From contig NZ_CDBH01000051.1 of assembly GCF_000820305.1 (NCBI RefSeq), positions 27,986 to 91,985 of the forward strand: a DNA stretch of 64,000 bases, written 5' to 3'. Shown here piece after piece: positions 26,991 through 35,098 of this stretch. Source of the DNA: Aeromonas dhakensis (GTDB lineage: Bacteria; Pseudomonadota; Gammaproteobacteria; Enterobacterales; Aeromonadaceae). The notes below the pieces were generated by a model. The model was not told the DNA's origin and made no database searches. It saw only the letters and a program-made list of their open reading frames with translations. The position numbers and the translations under genes were made by a program. How positions within the stretch are numbered: the first letter of the stretch is position 1; every line of letters starts with the position of its first letter.

Positions 26991-27926
26991 GTGACGAATC
27001 GTGTGTGGGTAATGGGGGATGCGGTGGTGGACTTGATCCCGGAAGGGGGGCAGCACTACCTCAGGTGTCCGGGGGGCGCGCCGGCCAACGTGGCGGTCGG
27101 GGTGGCCCGGCTTGGCGGAGAGTCGGCCTTTATCGGCCGGGTCGGCGCGGATCCCTTCGGCCGCTTTATGGCCGACACCCTGGCCAGCGAAGGGGTCGAC
27201 ACCCGTCACTTGATCCTGGATCCGGCCCATAGTACCAGCACGGTGTTGGTGGAGCTCGATGAGGCAGGGGAGCGCAGCTTCACCTTTATGGTGAGGCCCA
27301 GCGCGGATCAGTTCCTGACCCCCACGGATCTGCCGGTCTTCCAGGCCGGGCAGTGGCTGCTGACCTGCTCCATCGCGCTCGCCAACGAGCCGGTACGCAG
27401 CAGCTGCCTGCAAGCCATGGCGACCATCAAGGCGGCAGGGGGGCGGGTCTGCTTCGACCCCAATCTGAGGCCCGAGGTGTGGGGCAACCCCGCCGAGATG
27501 CTGCCCGTGGTGCGCGAGGCCATTGCGCAGGCGGACGTGGTCAAGCTCTCGCTGGAGGAGCTGCAACTGCTAAGCGGTCTGGACGATCTGGCTGCGGGGC
27601 TCGCCACCATTTCAGGCCCGACCCTGGTGCTGGTGACCCGGGGGGCGGCCGGCGTGGTGGTTCGCCTCGGCGGCGAGCTGCTGGAGTGGGTGGGGCTCAA
27701 AGTGGTGTCAATCGACACCACTGGGGCGGGGGATGCCTTCGTTGCCGGTTTGCTGGCGGCCTTGGCCGAACGGACCTCGCTGCCCGTTCTGGATGAGCTG
27801 CCTGCCATCCTGGCCCGGGCCCACGGCTGCGGGGCGCTGGCTACCACCGCCAAGGGGGCGATGACGGCGCTGCCGAGTCGCATCGAACTGGATGCCTTTT
27901 TGCGATCGGGTGCAAGCGGCTGTTGA
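26991..27926 (+). CDS. scrK: Fructokinase ScrK
   Basis: PfkB/ribokinase-family kinase of 311 residues. It phosphorylates the fructose released when ScrB cleaves sucrose 6-phosphate. Signature 1 is CPGGAPANVAVGVARLGG (about 24-41) and signature 2 is DTTGAGDAFVAGLL with the catalytic Asp. The conserved MVRPSADQF lies between them. The GTG at 26991 is chosen because GGAGT precedes it and MTNRVWVMGDAVVD lines up with other ScrK starts; in-frame starts at 26955 and 26970 are possible. Operator O3 lies upstream and scrA follows. Confidence 0.93.
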   Translation: MTNRVWVMGDAVVDLIPEGGQHYLRCPGGAPANVAVGVARLGGESAFIGRVGADPFGRFMADTLASEGVDTRHLILDPAHSTSTVLVELDEAGERSFTFMVRPSADQFLTPTDLPVFQAGQWLLTCSIALANEPVRSSCLQAMATIKAAGGRVCFDPNLRPEVWGNPAEMLPVVREAIAQADVVKLSLEELQLLSGLDDLAAGLATISGPTLVLVTRGAAGVVVRLGGELLEWVGLKVVSIDTTGAGDAFVAGLLAALAERTSLPVLDELPAILARAHGCGALATTAKGAMTALPSRIELDAFLRSGASGC

Positions 27927-28007
27927 TCCGCGGCTAGAAGCCCGGGTCGACAGACCCTACTCTCATGTGACATGGGCCTGCCGACGGCGGGCCATAAGAG
28001 GAAGAAT

Positions 28008-29372
28008 ATGAATATCAGTGCGATAGCCAAGGATCTTGTGTCCCTGCTCGGGGGCAAGGAGAACATCGTCAGCGCCGCCCACTGCGCCACCCGGCTGCGG
28101 CTGGTGCTGGCGGACGACAGCAAGGTGAACAAGGCCGCCATCGACAAGCTGGACGGGGTCAAGGGGTGCTTCAGCAACGCCGGCCAGATCCAGGTGATCT
28201 TCGGTACCGGCCTGGTCAACAAGGTCCATGCGGAGTTCGTGGCCCTGACCGGTGCCGGCACCGCCAGCAAGGCGGAGCTGACCGACCTGGCGACGGCCAA
28301 GCTCAACGTGGCCCAGCGCCTGGCACGGACCCTCTCCAACATCTTCGTGCCCATCATTCCGGCCATCGTCGCCTCCGGCCTGCTGATGGGGCTGCTCGGC
28401 ATGGTGCGCACCTATGGCTGGGTCAACGCCGACAGCGCGCTGTTCATCATGCTGGACATGTTCAGCTCGGCGGCCTTTGTCATCCTGCCGATCCTCATCG
28501 GCTTCACCGCGGCGCGCGAATTCGGCGGCAACCCCTATCTGGGGGCGACCCTCGGCGGCATTCTCACCCACCCGGCCCTGACCAACGCCTGGGGCGTGGC
28601 GGGGGGCTTCAAGACCATGGACTTCTTCGGGCTCGATGTCGCCATGATCGGCTATCAGGGCACCGTCTTCCCGGTGCTCTTGGCGGTCTGGTTCATGTCC
28701 CACCTGGAGAAGCAGCTGAGAAGGCGCGTCCCCGACGCCCTGGATCTCATCCTCACGCCGTTCCTGACCGTCATCATCACCGGCTTCGTGGCGCTGCTCT
28801 TCATCGGCCCCGCCGGGCGGGTGCTGGGGGATGGCATCTCGTTCGGCCTGAGCGCCCTCTATGAGCAGGCGGGCTGGCTGGCGGGCCTGGTGTTTGGCGG
28901 CACTTATTCGCTTATCGTCATCACCGGCATCCACCACAGCTTCCACGCCATCGAGGCGGGCCTGCTGGCGAACCCGGCCATCGGCGTCAACTTCCTGCTG
29001 CCCATCTGGGCCATGGCGAACGTGGCCCAGGGCGGCGCCTGTCTCGCGGTCTACTTCAAGACCCGCGACGTGAAGATCAAGGCCATCACGGTGCCGGCGG
29101 CCATGTCCTGCCTGCTCGGCATCACGGAGGCGGCCATCTTCGGCGTCAACCTGCGCTACATCAAGCCCTTCCTGGCCGGCCTGTTCGGCGGAGCCTGCGG
29201 CGGCGCCTACGTGGTGGCGGCCAAGGTGGGCATGACGGCGGTCGGCCTGACCGGCATTCCGGGCATGGCCATCGTCCAGCCCATGAGCCTCATCCACTAC
29301 GTCATCGGCCTGGTGATCGCCTTTGGTGCAGCCTTCGTCGCCTCCTACCTGCTCAAGTACAAGGTGGAGTGA
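28008..29372 (+). CDS. scrA: Sucrose PTS permease, enzyme IIBC
   Basis: Inner-membrane phosphotransferase of 454 residues that imports sucrose and phosphorylates it to sucrose 6-phosphate. The IIB domain (1-90) carries the phosphorylated Cys26 in AAHCATRLR. The IIC domain has about ten helices from residue 105, with GGTYSLIVITGIHHSFHAIE as its family-typical motif. There is no IIA domain, so a glucose-type IIA must be supplied in trans. GAGGAAGAAT precedes the ATG at 28008. The stop overlaps the scrB ATG (TGATG). Confidence 0.95.
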   Translation: MNISAIAKDLVSLLGGKENIVSAAHCATRLRLVLADDSKVNKAAIDKLDGVKGCFSNAGQIQVIFGTGLVNKVHAEFVALTGAGTASKAELTDLATAKLNVAQRLARTLSNIFVPIIPAIVASGLLMGLLGMVRTYGWVNADSALFIMLDMFSSAAFVILPILIGFTAAREFGGNPYLGATLGGILTHPALTNAWGVAGGFKTMDFFGLDVAMIGYQGTVFPVLLAVWFMSHLEKQLRRRVPDALDLILTPFLTVIITGFVALLFIGPAGRVLGDGISFGLSALYEQAGWLAGLVFGGTYSLIVITGIHHSFHAIEAGLLANPAIGVNFLLPIWAMANVAQGGACLAVYFKTRDVKIKAITVPAAMSCLLGITEAAIFGVNLRYIKPFLAGLFGGACGGAYVVAAKVGMTAVGLTGIPGMAIVQPMSLIHYVIGLVIAFGAAFVASYLLKYKVE

Positions 29373-30787
29373 TGAAGGAAAGCCATCTCCTCAAACAGAT
29401 TGTCCGGTCCCTGCTGGCCGGACAGCTCAAGGCGGCGGCCGATCCCCATCGGCCCCACTGGCACCTGGCAGCCCCGGTGGGGCTGCTCAACGACCCCAAC
29501 GGCTTTATCGAGCACGGCGGGCGTTATCACCTCTTCTACCAGTGGAACCCGCTGGGCTGCGCACACGCCAACAAAGGCTGGGGTCACGTCACCTCCAGCG
29601 ATCTGCTGCACTGGCAGCACGAGCCGCCGGCCCTGTTGCCCATCGAGCCCTACGAGCAGAGCGGCTGCTACTCCGGCTCGGCGGTGAGCGACGAGCAGGG
29701 GCGCCTGACTCTCATCTACACCGGCAACGTCAAGTACCCGGACGGCAGCCGCACCGCCTACCAGTGCCTGGCCCGCGCCGACGGCATGGGGGGCTTTGCG
29801 AAGCTGGGGCCCGTGCTGGACCTGCCCGAAGGCTACAGCGGCCACGTGCGCGACCCCAAGGTGTGGCACGACGGCCGGCAGTGGCTGATGGTGCTGGGGG
29901 CCCGCACCCTGGATGACAAGGGGGAAGTGCTGCTCTATCGCGGCGACGCGCTGGATGGTTGGACGCTGGTCGGCCCCATCGCCGGCAGCGGGCGCGGTGG
30001 GCTTGGGGAGTTTGGCTATATGTGGGAGTGTCCGGATCTGTTTGCACTGGGGGCTCGCCATGTGCTGATCAGCTGTCCCCAGGGCATAGCGCCACAAGGA
30101 GAGGATTATCACAACCTCTACCAGTGCGGCTGGCTGGCGGGCGACTTCGACGGCGAGCACTTCGCGCACGGGGCCTTCCACGAGCTGGACCGGGGCTTCG
30201 AGTTCTATGCCCCCCAGACCACCCAGGATAGTCAGGGGCGGCGCTTGCTGTTCGGCTGGCTGGGACTGCCCGAAGAGAACGAGATGAGCCAGCCGACCGT
30301 CGTGTATGGCTGGATCCACCAGATGAGCTGCCCGCGGGAGCTGTTCTGGCAGGACGACTGGCTCTGTCAGCGGCCGGTGGCGGAGATAGAGACGCTGAAG
30401 GGGGTGCCGACCCGCTTCAAGGGGAGGCCGGGCGAGCTGCCTGCCCTGGCCATTGACTCGGCCTGGCTCGATCTGGCTCTGTGCGGTGAGGGGAGCCTCG
30501 GGTTCGGCGCCGTGGCCGAGCTGGTGTGGCAGCCGGGGCGCCTTGTCCTGCGCCGGCAGAACTGGCAGAGCGGGGAGTGGGAGGAGCGAGGCTGCCCCTG
30601 GCTTGGGGGGAGCATCACCGTCTTGTGCGACAGCTCCAGCCTGGAGTGTTTCGTGGATGGCGGTCGCCAGACCCTGTCTACCCGCTACTTCCCCGGTGAA
30701 AACCCAGTACTTTCCGCACGTTGTGACGATGATGACAGCAAAATTTGCCTCGATCACTGGCCGCTGGCGGCCTGCCTTGTACAATAG
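29372..30787 (+). CDS. scrB: Sucrose-6-phosphate hydrolase (GH32 invertase)
   Basis: Cytoplasmic GH32 enzyme of 471 residues splitting sucrose 6-phosphate into glucose 6-phosphate and fructose. The five-bladed propeller shows the nucleophile Asp41 in LLNDPNG, the transition-state stabiliser in VRDPKV and the acid/base Glu in MWECPDLF. The C-terminal beta-sandwich follows from about 340. The ATG overlaps the scrA stop by one base, and a GTG directly before it is ignored. scrR starts 27 bases after its stop. Confidence 0.95.
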   Translation: MKESHLLKQIVRSLLAGQLKAAADPHRPHWHLAAPVGLLNDPNGFIEHGGRYHLFYQWNPLGCAHANKGWGHVTSSDLLHWQHEPPALLPIEPYEQSGCYSGSAVSDEQGRLTLIYTGNVKYPDGSRTAYQCLARADGMGGFAKLGPVLDLPEGYSGHVRDPKVWHDGRQWLMVLGARTLDDKGEVLLYRGDALDGWTLVGPIAGSGRGGLGEFGYMWECPDLFALGARHVLISCPQGIAPQGEDYHNLYQCGWLAGDFDGEHFAHGAFHELDRGFEFYAPQTTQDSQGRRLLFGWLGLPEENEMSQPTVVYGWIHQMSCPRELFWQDDWLCQRPVAEIETLKGVPTRFKGRPGELPALAIDSAWLDLALCGEGSLGFGAVAELVWQPGRLVLRRQNWQSGEWEERGCPWLGGSITVLCDSSSLECFVDGGRQTLSTRYFPGENPVLSARCDDDDSKICLDHWPLAACLVQ

Positions 30788-30814
30788 CCCGGTGTCAGTT
30801 TGCCGGGAGGTCAG

Positions 30815-31825
30815 GTGGAGAAGAAGAAACGGATCACGATTGCCCAGATAGCCACGCTCGCGGGGGTCTCCAAGGCCACCGCCAGCCTGGTGCTCAACGG
30901 CAAGAGTGCGGAGTACCGCATCGCCGACGACACCCGCAAGCGGATCCAGGCGGTGGCGGACGAGTGCCACTACCAGCCGAGCATCCATGCCCGCTCCCTG
31001 CGGGCGGTGCGCAGCTACACCTGGGGACTGGTGATCCCCGACCTCACCAACTTCGGTTTCGCCAGCACTGCCCGCGCCCTTGAGGCCCACTGCCGGGAGG
31101 CGGGGATCCAGCTGCTCATCGCCTGCTCCGAGGATGACCCCACCCTGGAGCAGCGGGTGGTGGACAACCTCATCAGCCGCCAGGTGGACGGCCTCATCGT
31201 CGCCTCCAGCGGCCACAGCGACGACATCTATGCCCGCATCCACGATCGCCTGCCGGTGGTGCAGCTCGACCGCCACATCGGCGAGTCGCGCCTGCCCATG
31301 GTGATCTCGGATGCCTGCAAGGCCACCGCCGAGCTGGTACAGGACATGGCAGCCGGCTGCGGGGAGGAGATCTACTACTTCGGCGGCTTGCTGGATCTCT
31401 CCCCCAGCCGCCACCGGCTGGCGGGCTACGAACTGGGGTTGCACCGCGCCGGGCTGGAGGCCACATCAGACCGGGTCCGTCACCGCGACTACCAGCCAAG
31501 CTCGGGCTATCAGCTGATGGCCGAGCTGGTGGACGAGCTCGGGACGCCACCGAAGGGGCTCTTCACCGCCTCTTTCACCCTGCTCGAAGGGGTGCTGCGC
31601 TACCTCAACGAGGCGGGGCTGATGGAGACGGGGATGCGGCTGTGCACCTTCGACGACCACGACCTGCTCGACTGCATCCCCATGCGCATCGATTCCGTGG
31701 CGCAGGATTGCCCGGCCCTGGCCCGCGCCGCCTTCGAGCTGATGCAACAGCTTATCGCGGGCAATCCCCCCACCCAGACCGCCCAAGTCATCCCCCCCAG
31801 GGTGCGCTGGCGCAGCCGCCGCTAA
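30815..31825 (+). CDS. scrR: Sucrose operon repressor ScrR (LacI family)
   Basis: LacI/GalR repressor of 336 residues, of the FruR-ScrR branch. The N-terminal helix-turn-helix and hinge read ITIAQIATLAGVSKATASLVLNG, extended by the SAEYRIADDTR insert typical of Cra/ScrR. The periplasmic-binding-like effector domain starts at WGLVIPDLTNFGFA. Inducers in this branch are fructose or fructose 1-phosphate. GGGAGGT precedes the GTG at 30815; a TTG five codons earlier is unlikely. It should bind the three palindromes at scrY and scrK. Confidence 0.92.
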   Translation: MEKKKRITIAQIATLAGVSKATASLVLNGKSAEYRIADDTRKRIQAVADECHYQPSIHARSLRAVRSYTWGLVIPDLTNFGFASTARALEAHCREAGIQLLIACSEDDPTLEQRVVDNLISRQVDGLIVASSGHSDDIYARIHDRLPVVQLDRHIGESRLPMVISDACKATAELVQDMAAGCGEEIYYFGGLLDLSPSRHRLAGYELGLHRAGLEATSDRVRHRDYQPSSGYQLMAELVDELGTPPKGLFTASFTLLEGVLRYLNEAGLMETGMRLCTFDDHDLLDCIPMRIDSVAQDCPALARAAFELMQQLIAGNPPTQTAQVIPPRVRWRSRR

Positions 31826-31837
31826 CCCGAAAAGATG

Positions 31838-31865
31838 AAAAAGCCCCGCCAGTGCGGGGCTTTTT
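31838..31865 (+). terminator. scr operon terminator
   Basis: AAAAGCCCCGC and GCGGGGCTTTTT pair around CAGT and end in TTTTT. The A-rich left arm also serves mgtC, which converges from the right. Confidence 0.92.
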
Positions 31866-31886
31866 GCTGTGGGGCGAGGGCTCGCC

Positions 31887-32615
31887 TCAATCCGTGGTAC
31901 TGGCGCGCCAGAACACCTGCTTGATGTGAGGGTGGATGCCGAGTTTCACCATCAGGGCGTCGAGCTCGTCGCCATCGATGGAGGTGGCCAGCAGCACCGC
32001 GGATATCTCCAGATCCCGCTCGCCGAAGGGCTCGATGTCGAGCTCGCTCAGCGGGTAGTTGGCCTGCTCCAGCATCTCTTCCAGCCAGTGCAGCACCTCT
32101 TTCTGGTATTCGCGCTGGGTGAGGGCGGTCACCCGATAGGTCACCTCGGTGTCTGTGTTGTCCACCGGACGGCGGTTGATCTGGTTCACCAGCGGGCGCA
32201 GCAGGGTGTTGGCAGCCAGCACGAACAGGGCGCCGAGGATCGCCTCCATGGCCAGCCCGGCCCCGCTGGCGGCACCGACCGCCGCTACTCCCCACAGGGT
32301 GGCGGCGGTGTTGATGCCGCGGATGTTGCCGGATTCGCGCATGATGACGCCGGCGCCGAGAAAACCGATGCCGGAGACGATGTAGGCCACCACGTGCACC
32401 ACCCCGTAGGTGCCGCCGTGCAGGTCATAGATGCGCTGGGCCAGGTTGACGAACAGGGCCGCGCCCACCGCCACCAGCACATTGGTGCGCAGGCCCGCGG
32501 TACGCTGGCGGTACTGACGCTCCAGCCCCACCAGACTGCCGAGCACGAAGGCGAGCAGCAGGCTGGCCAGGGTGTCGAGCAGGGAAATCATGTCCAATTG
32601 TTGCCACATTCTCAT
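31887..32615 (-). CDS. mgtC: MgtC/SapB family membrane protein
   Basis: Inner-membrane protein of 242 residues. Four or five helices fill residues 10-150, with the family signature LLAFVLGSLVGLERQ, then TAGLRTNVLVAVGAALF and GIGFLGAGVIM. A soluble ACT-like domain occupies about 160-240. In Salmonella and Mycobacterium MgtC aids survival in low magnesium and in macrophages and modulates ATP synthase; the role of environmental homologues is less clear. AAGGAGT precedes the ATG at 32615. The 150-base leader has unusual structure (see separate entry), and a small paralogue of its soluble domain lies upstream. Confidence 0.88.
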   Translation of the reverse strand: MRMWQQLDMISLLDTLASLLLAFVLGSLVGLERQYRQRTAGLRTNVLVAVGAALFVNLAQRIYDLHGGTYGVVHVVAYIVSGIGFLGAGVIMRESGNIRGINTAATLWGVAAVGAASGAGLAMEAILGALFVLAANTLLRPLVNQINRRPVDNTDTEVTYRVTALTQREYQKEVLHWLEEMLEQANYPLSELDIEPFGERDLEISAVLLATSIDGDELDALMVKLGIHPHIKQVFWRASTTD

Positions 32616-32763
32616 GGCGTACTCCTTCTGTTGCAGATGGCCTTCCTGAAGGCGGTCGAGGATTCCCTTGCCTGATCCCCGTGCGTGAAGGCCATCACCT
32701 CATCGAAAAAACGCACGGAAAGCCCGGCCATGCTGGATGGCGGGCTGGGCTGCGAAACGGATT
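32612..32763 (-). promoter_or_regulatory. mgtC leader with competing stems and a 39-codon frame
   Basis: On the minus strand GATGGCCTTC (32687-32696) is a perfect 10-base complement of GAAGGCCATC (32636-32645). The first arm lies inside the loop of another possible stem, GTGCGT (32711-32716) with ACGCAC (32681-32686), so the two pairings compete. A 39-codon frame (32612-32731) spans all of it and ends in ATGA over the mgtC start, but it has no good RBS. Salmonella mgtC is controlled by such a leader with short coding units. The structures are seen; the function is inferred. Confidence 0.45.
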
Positions 32764-32788
32764 GAAAGGGGCCAGCGTGGCTGGCCCC
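32764..32788 (-). terminator. Terminator of orf124
   Basis: GGGGCCAGC and GCTGGCCCC pair around a three-base loop; the minus strand continues TTTCAAT. It separates orf124 from mgtC. Confidence 0.75.
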
Positions 32789-32801
32789 GGTTATGGCTTG
32801 C

Positions 32802-33176
32802 TCAATTGAGCGCCGGTTCAGGGTCGCGGCGCGGATGCAACTCCCAGCGGACCGGGTGATGTACCCCCACCTGGTGCACGAACTGCACCAGATAGCGCCG
32901 CTGGGGCGGGGTGCAGTGCAGATTGAGCACCAGCTCCCGCCCGCCGCTGCGACCGGGTCGCAGGGACTGCAAGGGGTGCAGGCCCGCCGGTTGCAGGGTG
33001 TGGTTCACCAGATCCAGCACCTGCTCCATGTCGGCCCGATCCTCGCAACGGATCTGCAACCGGTAGTGGTGTTGGCGCTCCTTGCCACGCAGCCAGAGCG
33101 GCAACAGGCCGCGACCCAGTCTGCTCAGCAGGGGGTGAGTCCGGTTGGTTACGGACAGGGTTGAAATAAAACGCAT
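32802..33176 (-). CDS. Small protein resembling the MgtC C-terminal domain
   Basis: A 124-residue soluble protein. It begins MRFISTLSVTNRTHPLL and has no signal peptide or membrane segment. From about residue 45 the pattern HYRLQIRCEDRADMEQVL, a loop, ELVLNLHCTP and then VHQVGVHHPVRWEL follows the alternating strand-helix order of the ACT-like domain at the end of MgtC proteins. It looks like a free-standing copy of that domain, but the similarity was judged by eye. AAGGAGG before the ATG at 33176 gives a clear start. Its own terminator precedes the mgtC leader. Confidence 0.6.
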   Translation of the reverse strand: MRFISTLSVTNRTHPLLSRLGRGLLPLWLRGKERQHHYRLQIRCEDRADMEQVLDLVNHTLQPAGLHPLQSLRPGRSGGRELVLNLHCTPPQRRYLVQFVHQVGVHHPVRWELHPRRDPEPALN

Positions 33177-33601
33177 AGCAGCCTCCTTGTGGGAAGCAGA
33201 AACTATGCAGGCATGGCGGCCATGGCTTTTGGCCAATGGTCACCAGACGTCAAGTGTAAAAAGAGAAGAGGGGAGTGGATTTCCGCTTCTCGCAGGGCTG
33301 CGAGCATGCGGCAGAGGATGACCTGCGGCTAGCTCGCGACCTGGGTACCGACGACGAGGGTCGGTCTACAACTGTCACTTGATGAGTTGCCCACTGATGG
33401 TCTCCGCTGTTGATGGACGGCCTGATGGTACTCATCCAGAGCGGTGGGGTAAAGCCTCATCGCCCATTTAGCAACATTTAGATACAAGTTCGTCAATAGT
33501 CGGGGTCGGCTGGCTACCTTCATGGCCATAGGAGGGCGGCGAGATGCCCCGCCCCCTCATCCCGCCCCAGATGGCAGGTTTTTCTCTACCTTGGCGCGCT
33601 G
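33177..33601. other. Intergenic stretch without a recognised gene
   Basis: About 425 bases between orf124 and the DUF2892 gene. Two overlapping minus-strand frames (61 and 66 codons) are present, but neither has an RBS or a recognisable product. The stretch at 33400-33520 is less GC-rich than its surroundings and could be the remnant of a decayed gene. I see no terminal repeats that would mark a mobile element. Confidence 0.4.
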
Positions 33602-33787
33602 CTATTTCAACCCCAGCCGTTTGAGGAGCATTGCGGCCGGGCAGAAGCCGGTGAAGGCGCTCTGGATCAGGTTGACCCCGACAAAGACGCTCAGCCAGAC
33701 AAAGCCCGGGTGAACCCAGGCGGTGAGCAGCAGCGACAGCAACAGCATGCAGCCCGCGACCACTCTTACTCCGTTTTCTACTGTCAT
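33602..33787 (-). CDS. DUF2892 (YgaP-like) inner-membrane protein
   Basis: A 61-residue protein made almost entirely of two helices (about 8-25 and 29-50). It has the family ending GFCPAAMLLKRLGLK preceded by GVNLIQSAFT. The same domain forms the membrane anchor of E. coli YgaP, whose other half is a rhodanese; here the rhodanese is absent. AAGGAGAAGG precedes the ATG. It is divergent from the ArsR-type regulator over an 88-base operator region, as ygaP and its partners often are in sulfide-responsive loci. Confidence 0.85.
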   Translation of the reverse strand: MTVENGVRVVAGCMLLLSLLLTAWVHPGFVWLSVFVGVNLIQSAFTGFCPAAMLLKRLGLK

Positions 33788-33802
33788 GACCTTCTCCTTA
33801 GT

Positions 33803-33870
33803 TAATTTAGATATTGCTAATTTAGTGTCACTTTATACAATAGAACCAAATATCAGCAATTGCTAATTTA
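33803..33870. promoter_or_regulatory. Divergent operator region with repeated ATTGCTAATTTA
   Basis: ATTGCTAATTTA occurs twice in direct orientation, at 33813-33824 and 33859-33870. The first copy is half of a longer dyad (AATTTAG-ATATTG-CTAATTT, 33804-33823). TATACAAT lies between them as a likely -10. The region is strongly AT-rich and is the natural binding site of the neighbouring BigR-like repressor. Confidence 0.65.
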
Positions 33871-33875
33871 CTCCC

Positions 33876-34190
33876 ATGAGCCAATTCGACGAGATGAACA
33901 GACACGCGACGGCCGCCGCCTCCCTGCTCAAGGCGCTGGCTCATCCCGAACGCTTGATGGTGCTCTGTCAGCTGGTGGAGGGGGAGAAGGGAGTCGGGGA
34001 GCTGCTGGCCCGCAGCCAGCTCGGCCAGTCGGCCTTCTCCCAGCAACTGTCGGTATTGAAGCGCCAGGGTCTTGTCCGCTCGCGCAAGGTCTCCCAGCAG
34101 ATCTACTACTCGCTGGTGAGCGAGGCGGCCGCCGATGTGCTGGCGGCGTTGCAAACCCATTTTTGTCACTCAGAAAATAAGGAATCTTGA
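33876..34190 (+). CDS. ArsR-family repressor of the BigR/SqrR/YgaV type
   Basis: A 104-residue winged-helix regulator. The order is an N-terminal helix, [21 protein letters not shown], recognition helix [17 protein letters not shown], and the wing [12 protein letters not shown]. Two cysteines, Cys31 and Cys97, occupy positions corresponding to the dithiol that forms a tetrasulfide link in SqrR/BigR when persulfides rise; metal-binding ArsR motifs are absent. It overlaps the next gene by TGATG and probably represses both directions of the locus. Sulfide or persulfide sensing is inferred from the cysteines and neighbours. Confidence 0.82.
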   Translation: MSQFDEMNRHATAAASLLKALAHPERLMVLCQLVEGEKGVGELLARSQLGQSAFSQQLSVLKRQGLVRSRKVSQQIYYSLVSEAAADVLAALQTHFCHSENKES

Positions 34191-34603
34191 TGATGGAAAG
34201 CCAATGGCTGCTCTCCCTGGGGGGAGGCATGCTGGTGGGGCTCGCGGCCCTGATCCTGATGCTGTGCAACGGCCGGGTGGCCGGGATCAGCGGCATCCTG
34301 GCCGGTGCGCTGCAACACAGAACGCCGTGGCGACTGCTCTTCCTGCTGGGGTTGGGAGCGGGAGCCTGGCTGGCACTGACGCTGGGTTGGGCCAGCATGC
34401 CTGCATTCACCGCGCTGCCCGCCTGGCCGCTGGTGCTGCTGGCTGGTCTGCTGGTGGGCATCGGCACGCGTTTTGGCAATGGCTGCACCAGCGGCCACGG
34501 CATCTGCGGCATGGGGCGGCTCTCCGTGCGCTCCATAGTGGCGACCCTCACCTTCATGGCAACCGGTGTGCTGACCGTGTTTCTGACTCATCATCTCTTC
34601 TAG
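34190..34603 (+). CDS. YeeE/YedE half-transporter, PmpA-like
   Basis: Membrane protein of 137 residues with four hydrophobic segments. It carries the YeeE/YedE signature [23 protein letters not shown], with two conserved Cys in the pore region. Family members such as TsuA transport thiosulfate, and the split PmpA/PmpB pairs beside BigR regulators are proposed to carry sulfur compounds. The ATG at 34190 overlaps the regulator stop; a second ATG follows directly. The partner half is 12 bases downstream. Confidence 0.82.
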   Translation: MMESQWLLSLGGGMLVGLAALILMLCNGRVAGISGILAGALQHRTPWRLLFLLGLGAGAWLALTLGWASMPAFTALPAWPLVLLAGLLVGIGTRFGNGCTSGHGICGMGRLSVRSIVATLTFMATGVLTVFLTHHLF

Positions 34604-34615
34604 GAGGCTATTGCG

Positions 34616-35062
34616 ATGACCTTGTTGACAAGTCTGCTCGCCGGTTTGCTGTTTGGTCTGGGTCTGGCCATCTCAGGCATGATAGACCCCGCCCGGGTCA
34701 CCGGTTTTCTCGATCTGGCCGGCGCCTGGGATCCCAGCCTGGGGTTCGTGATGGGGGGCGCCCTGCTGGTCTTCATGCCGGGTTATTTCTTGCTGGTGAA
34801 GCCGCGGCGCCTGAGCCTGCTGGGAGAGCCCATGGCTGTGGTGCCAGCCCCCAAGCTGGATCGCCGCCTCATCGGGGGAGCTGCCCTGTTCGGCATAGGT
34901 TGGGGATTGGTGGGGATCTGCCCTGGGCCTGCCTTGAGTCTCATTTCCAGTGGCCAGCCCATGATATTGTTGTTCGTAGCCGCCATGGTGGCCGGGATCT
35001 TGCTGGTTGATCGGGTCCTGGTGAAGGTGCGGGAGAAGCGCTGCCACGCCCGCTCCGCCTGA
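34616..35062 (+). CDS. YeeE/YedE half-transporter, PmpB-like
   Basis: Membrane protein of 148 residues with four hydrophobic segments. It has the second-half signature GLGLAISGMIDPARVTGFLD and the pore motif GIGWGLVGICPGPA with its conserved Cys. With the preceding gene it would make up one complete YeeE/YedE transporter. TAGGAGG precedes the ATG. The next gene is an RND adaptor 36 bases on. Confidence 0.82.
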   Translation: MTLLTSLLAGLLFGLGLAISGMIDPARVTGFLDLAGAWDPSLGFVMGGALLVFMPGYFLLVKPRRLSLLGEPMAVVPAPKLDRRLIGGAALFGIGWGLVGICPGPALSLISSGQPMILLFVAAMVAGILLVDRVLVKVREKRCHARSA

Positions 35063-35098
35063 ATGGATTGCCCCCGCTGCCGGGGAAGGAGAACTATC

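Noticed and set aside
33250..33529. Possible transposase remnant
   Set aside because: No inverted terminal repeats, target duplication or recognisable transposase motif could be seen; left as an unassigned intergenic stretch.
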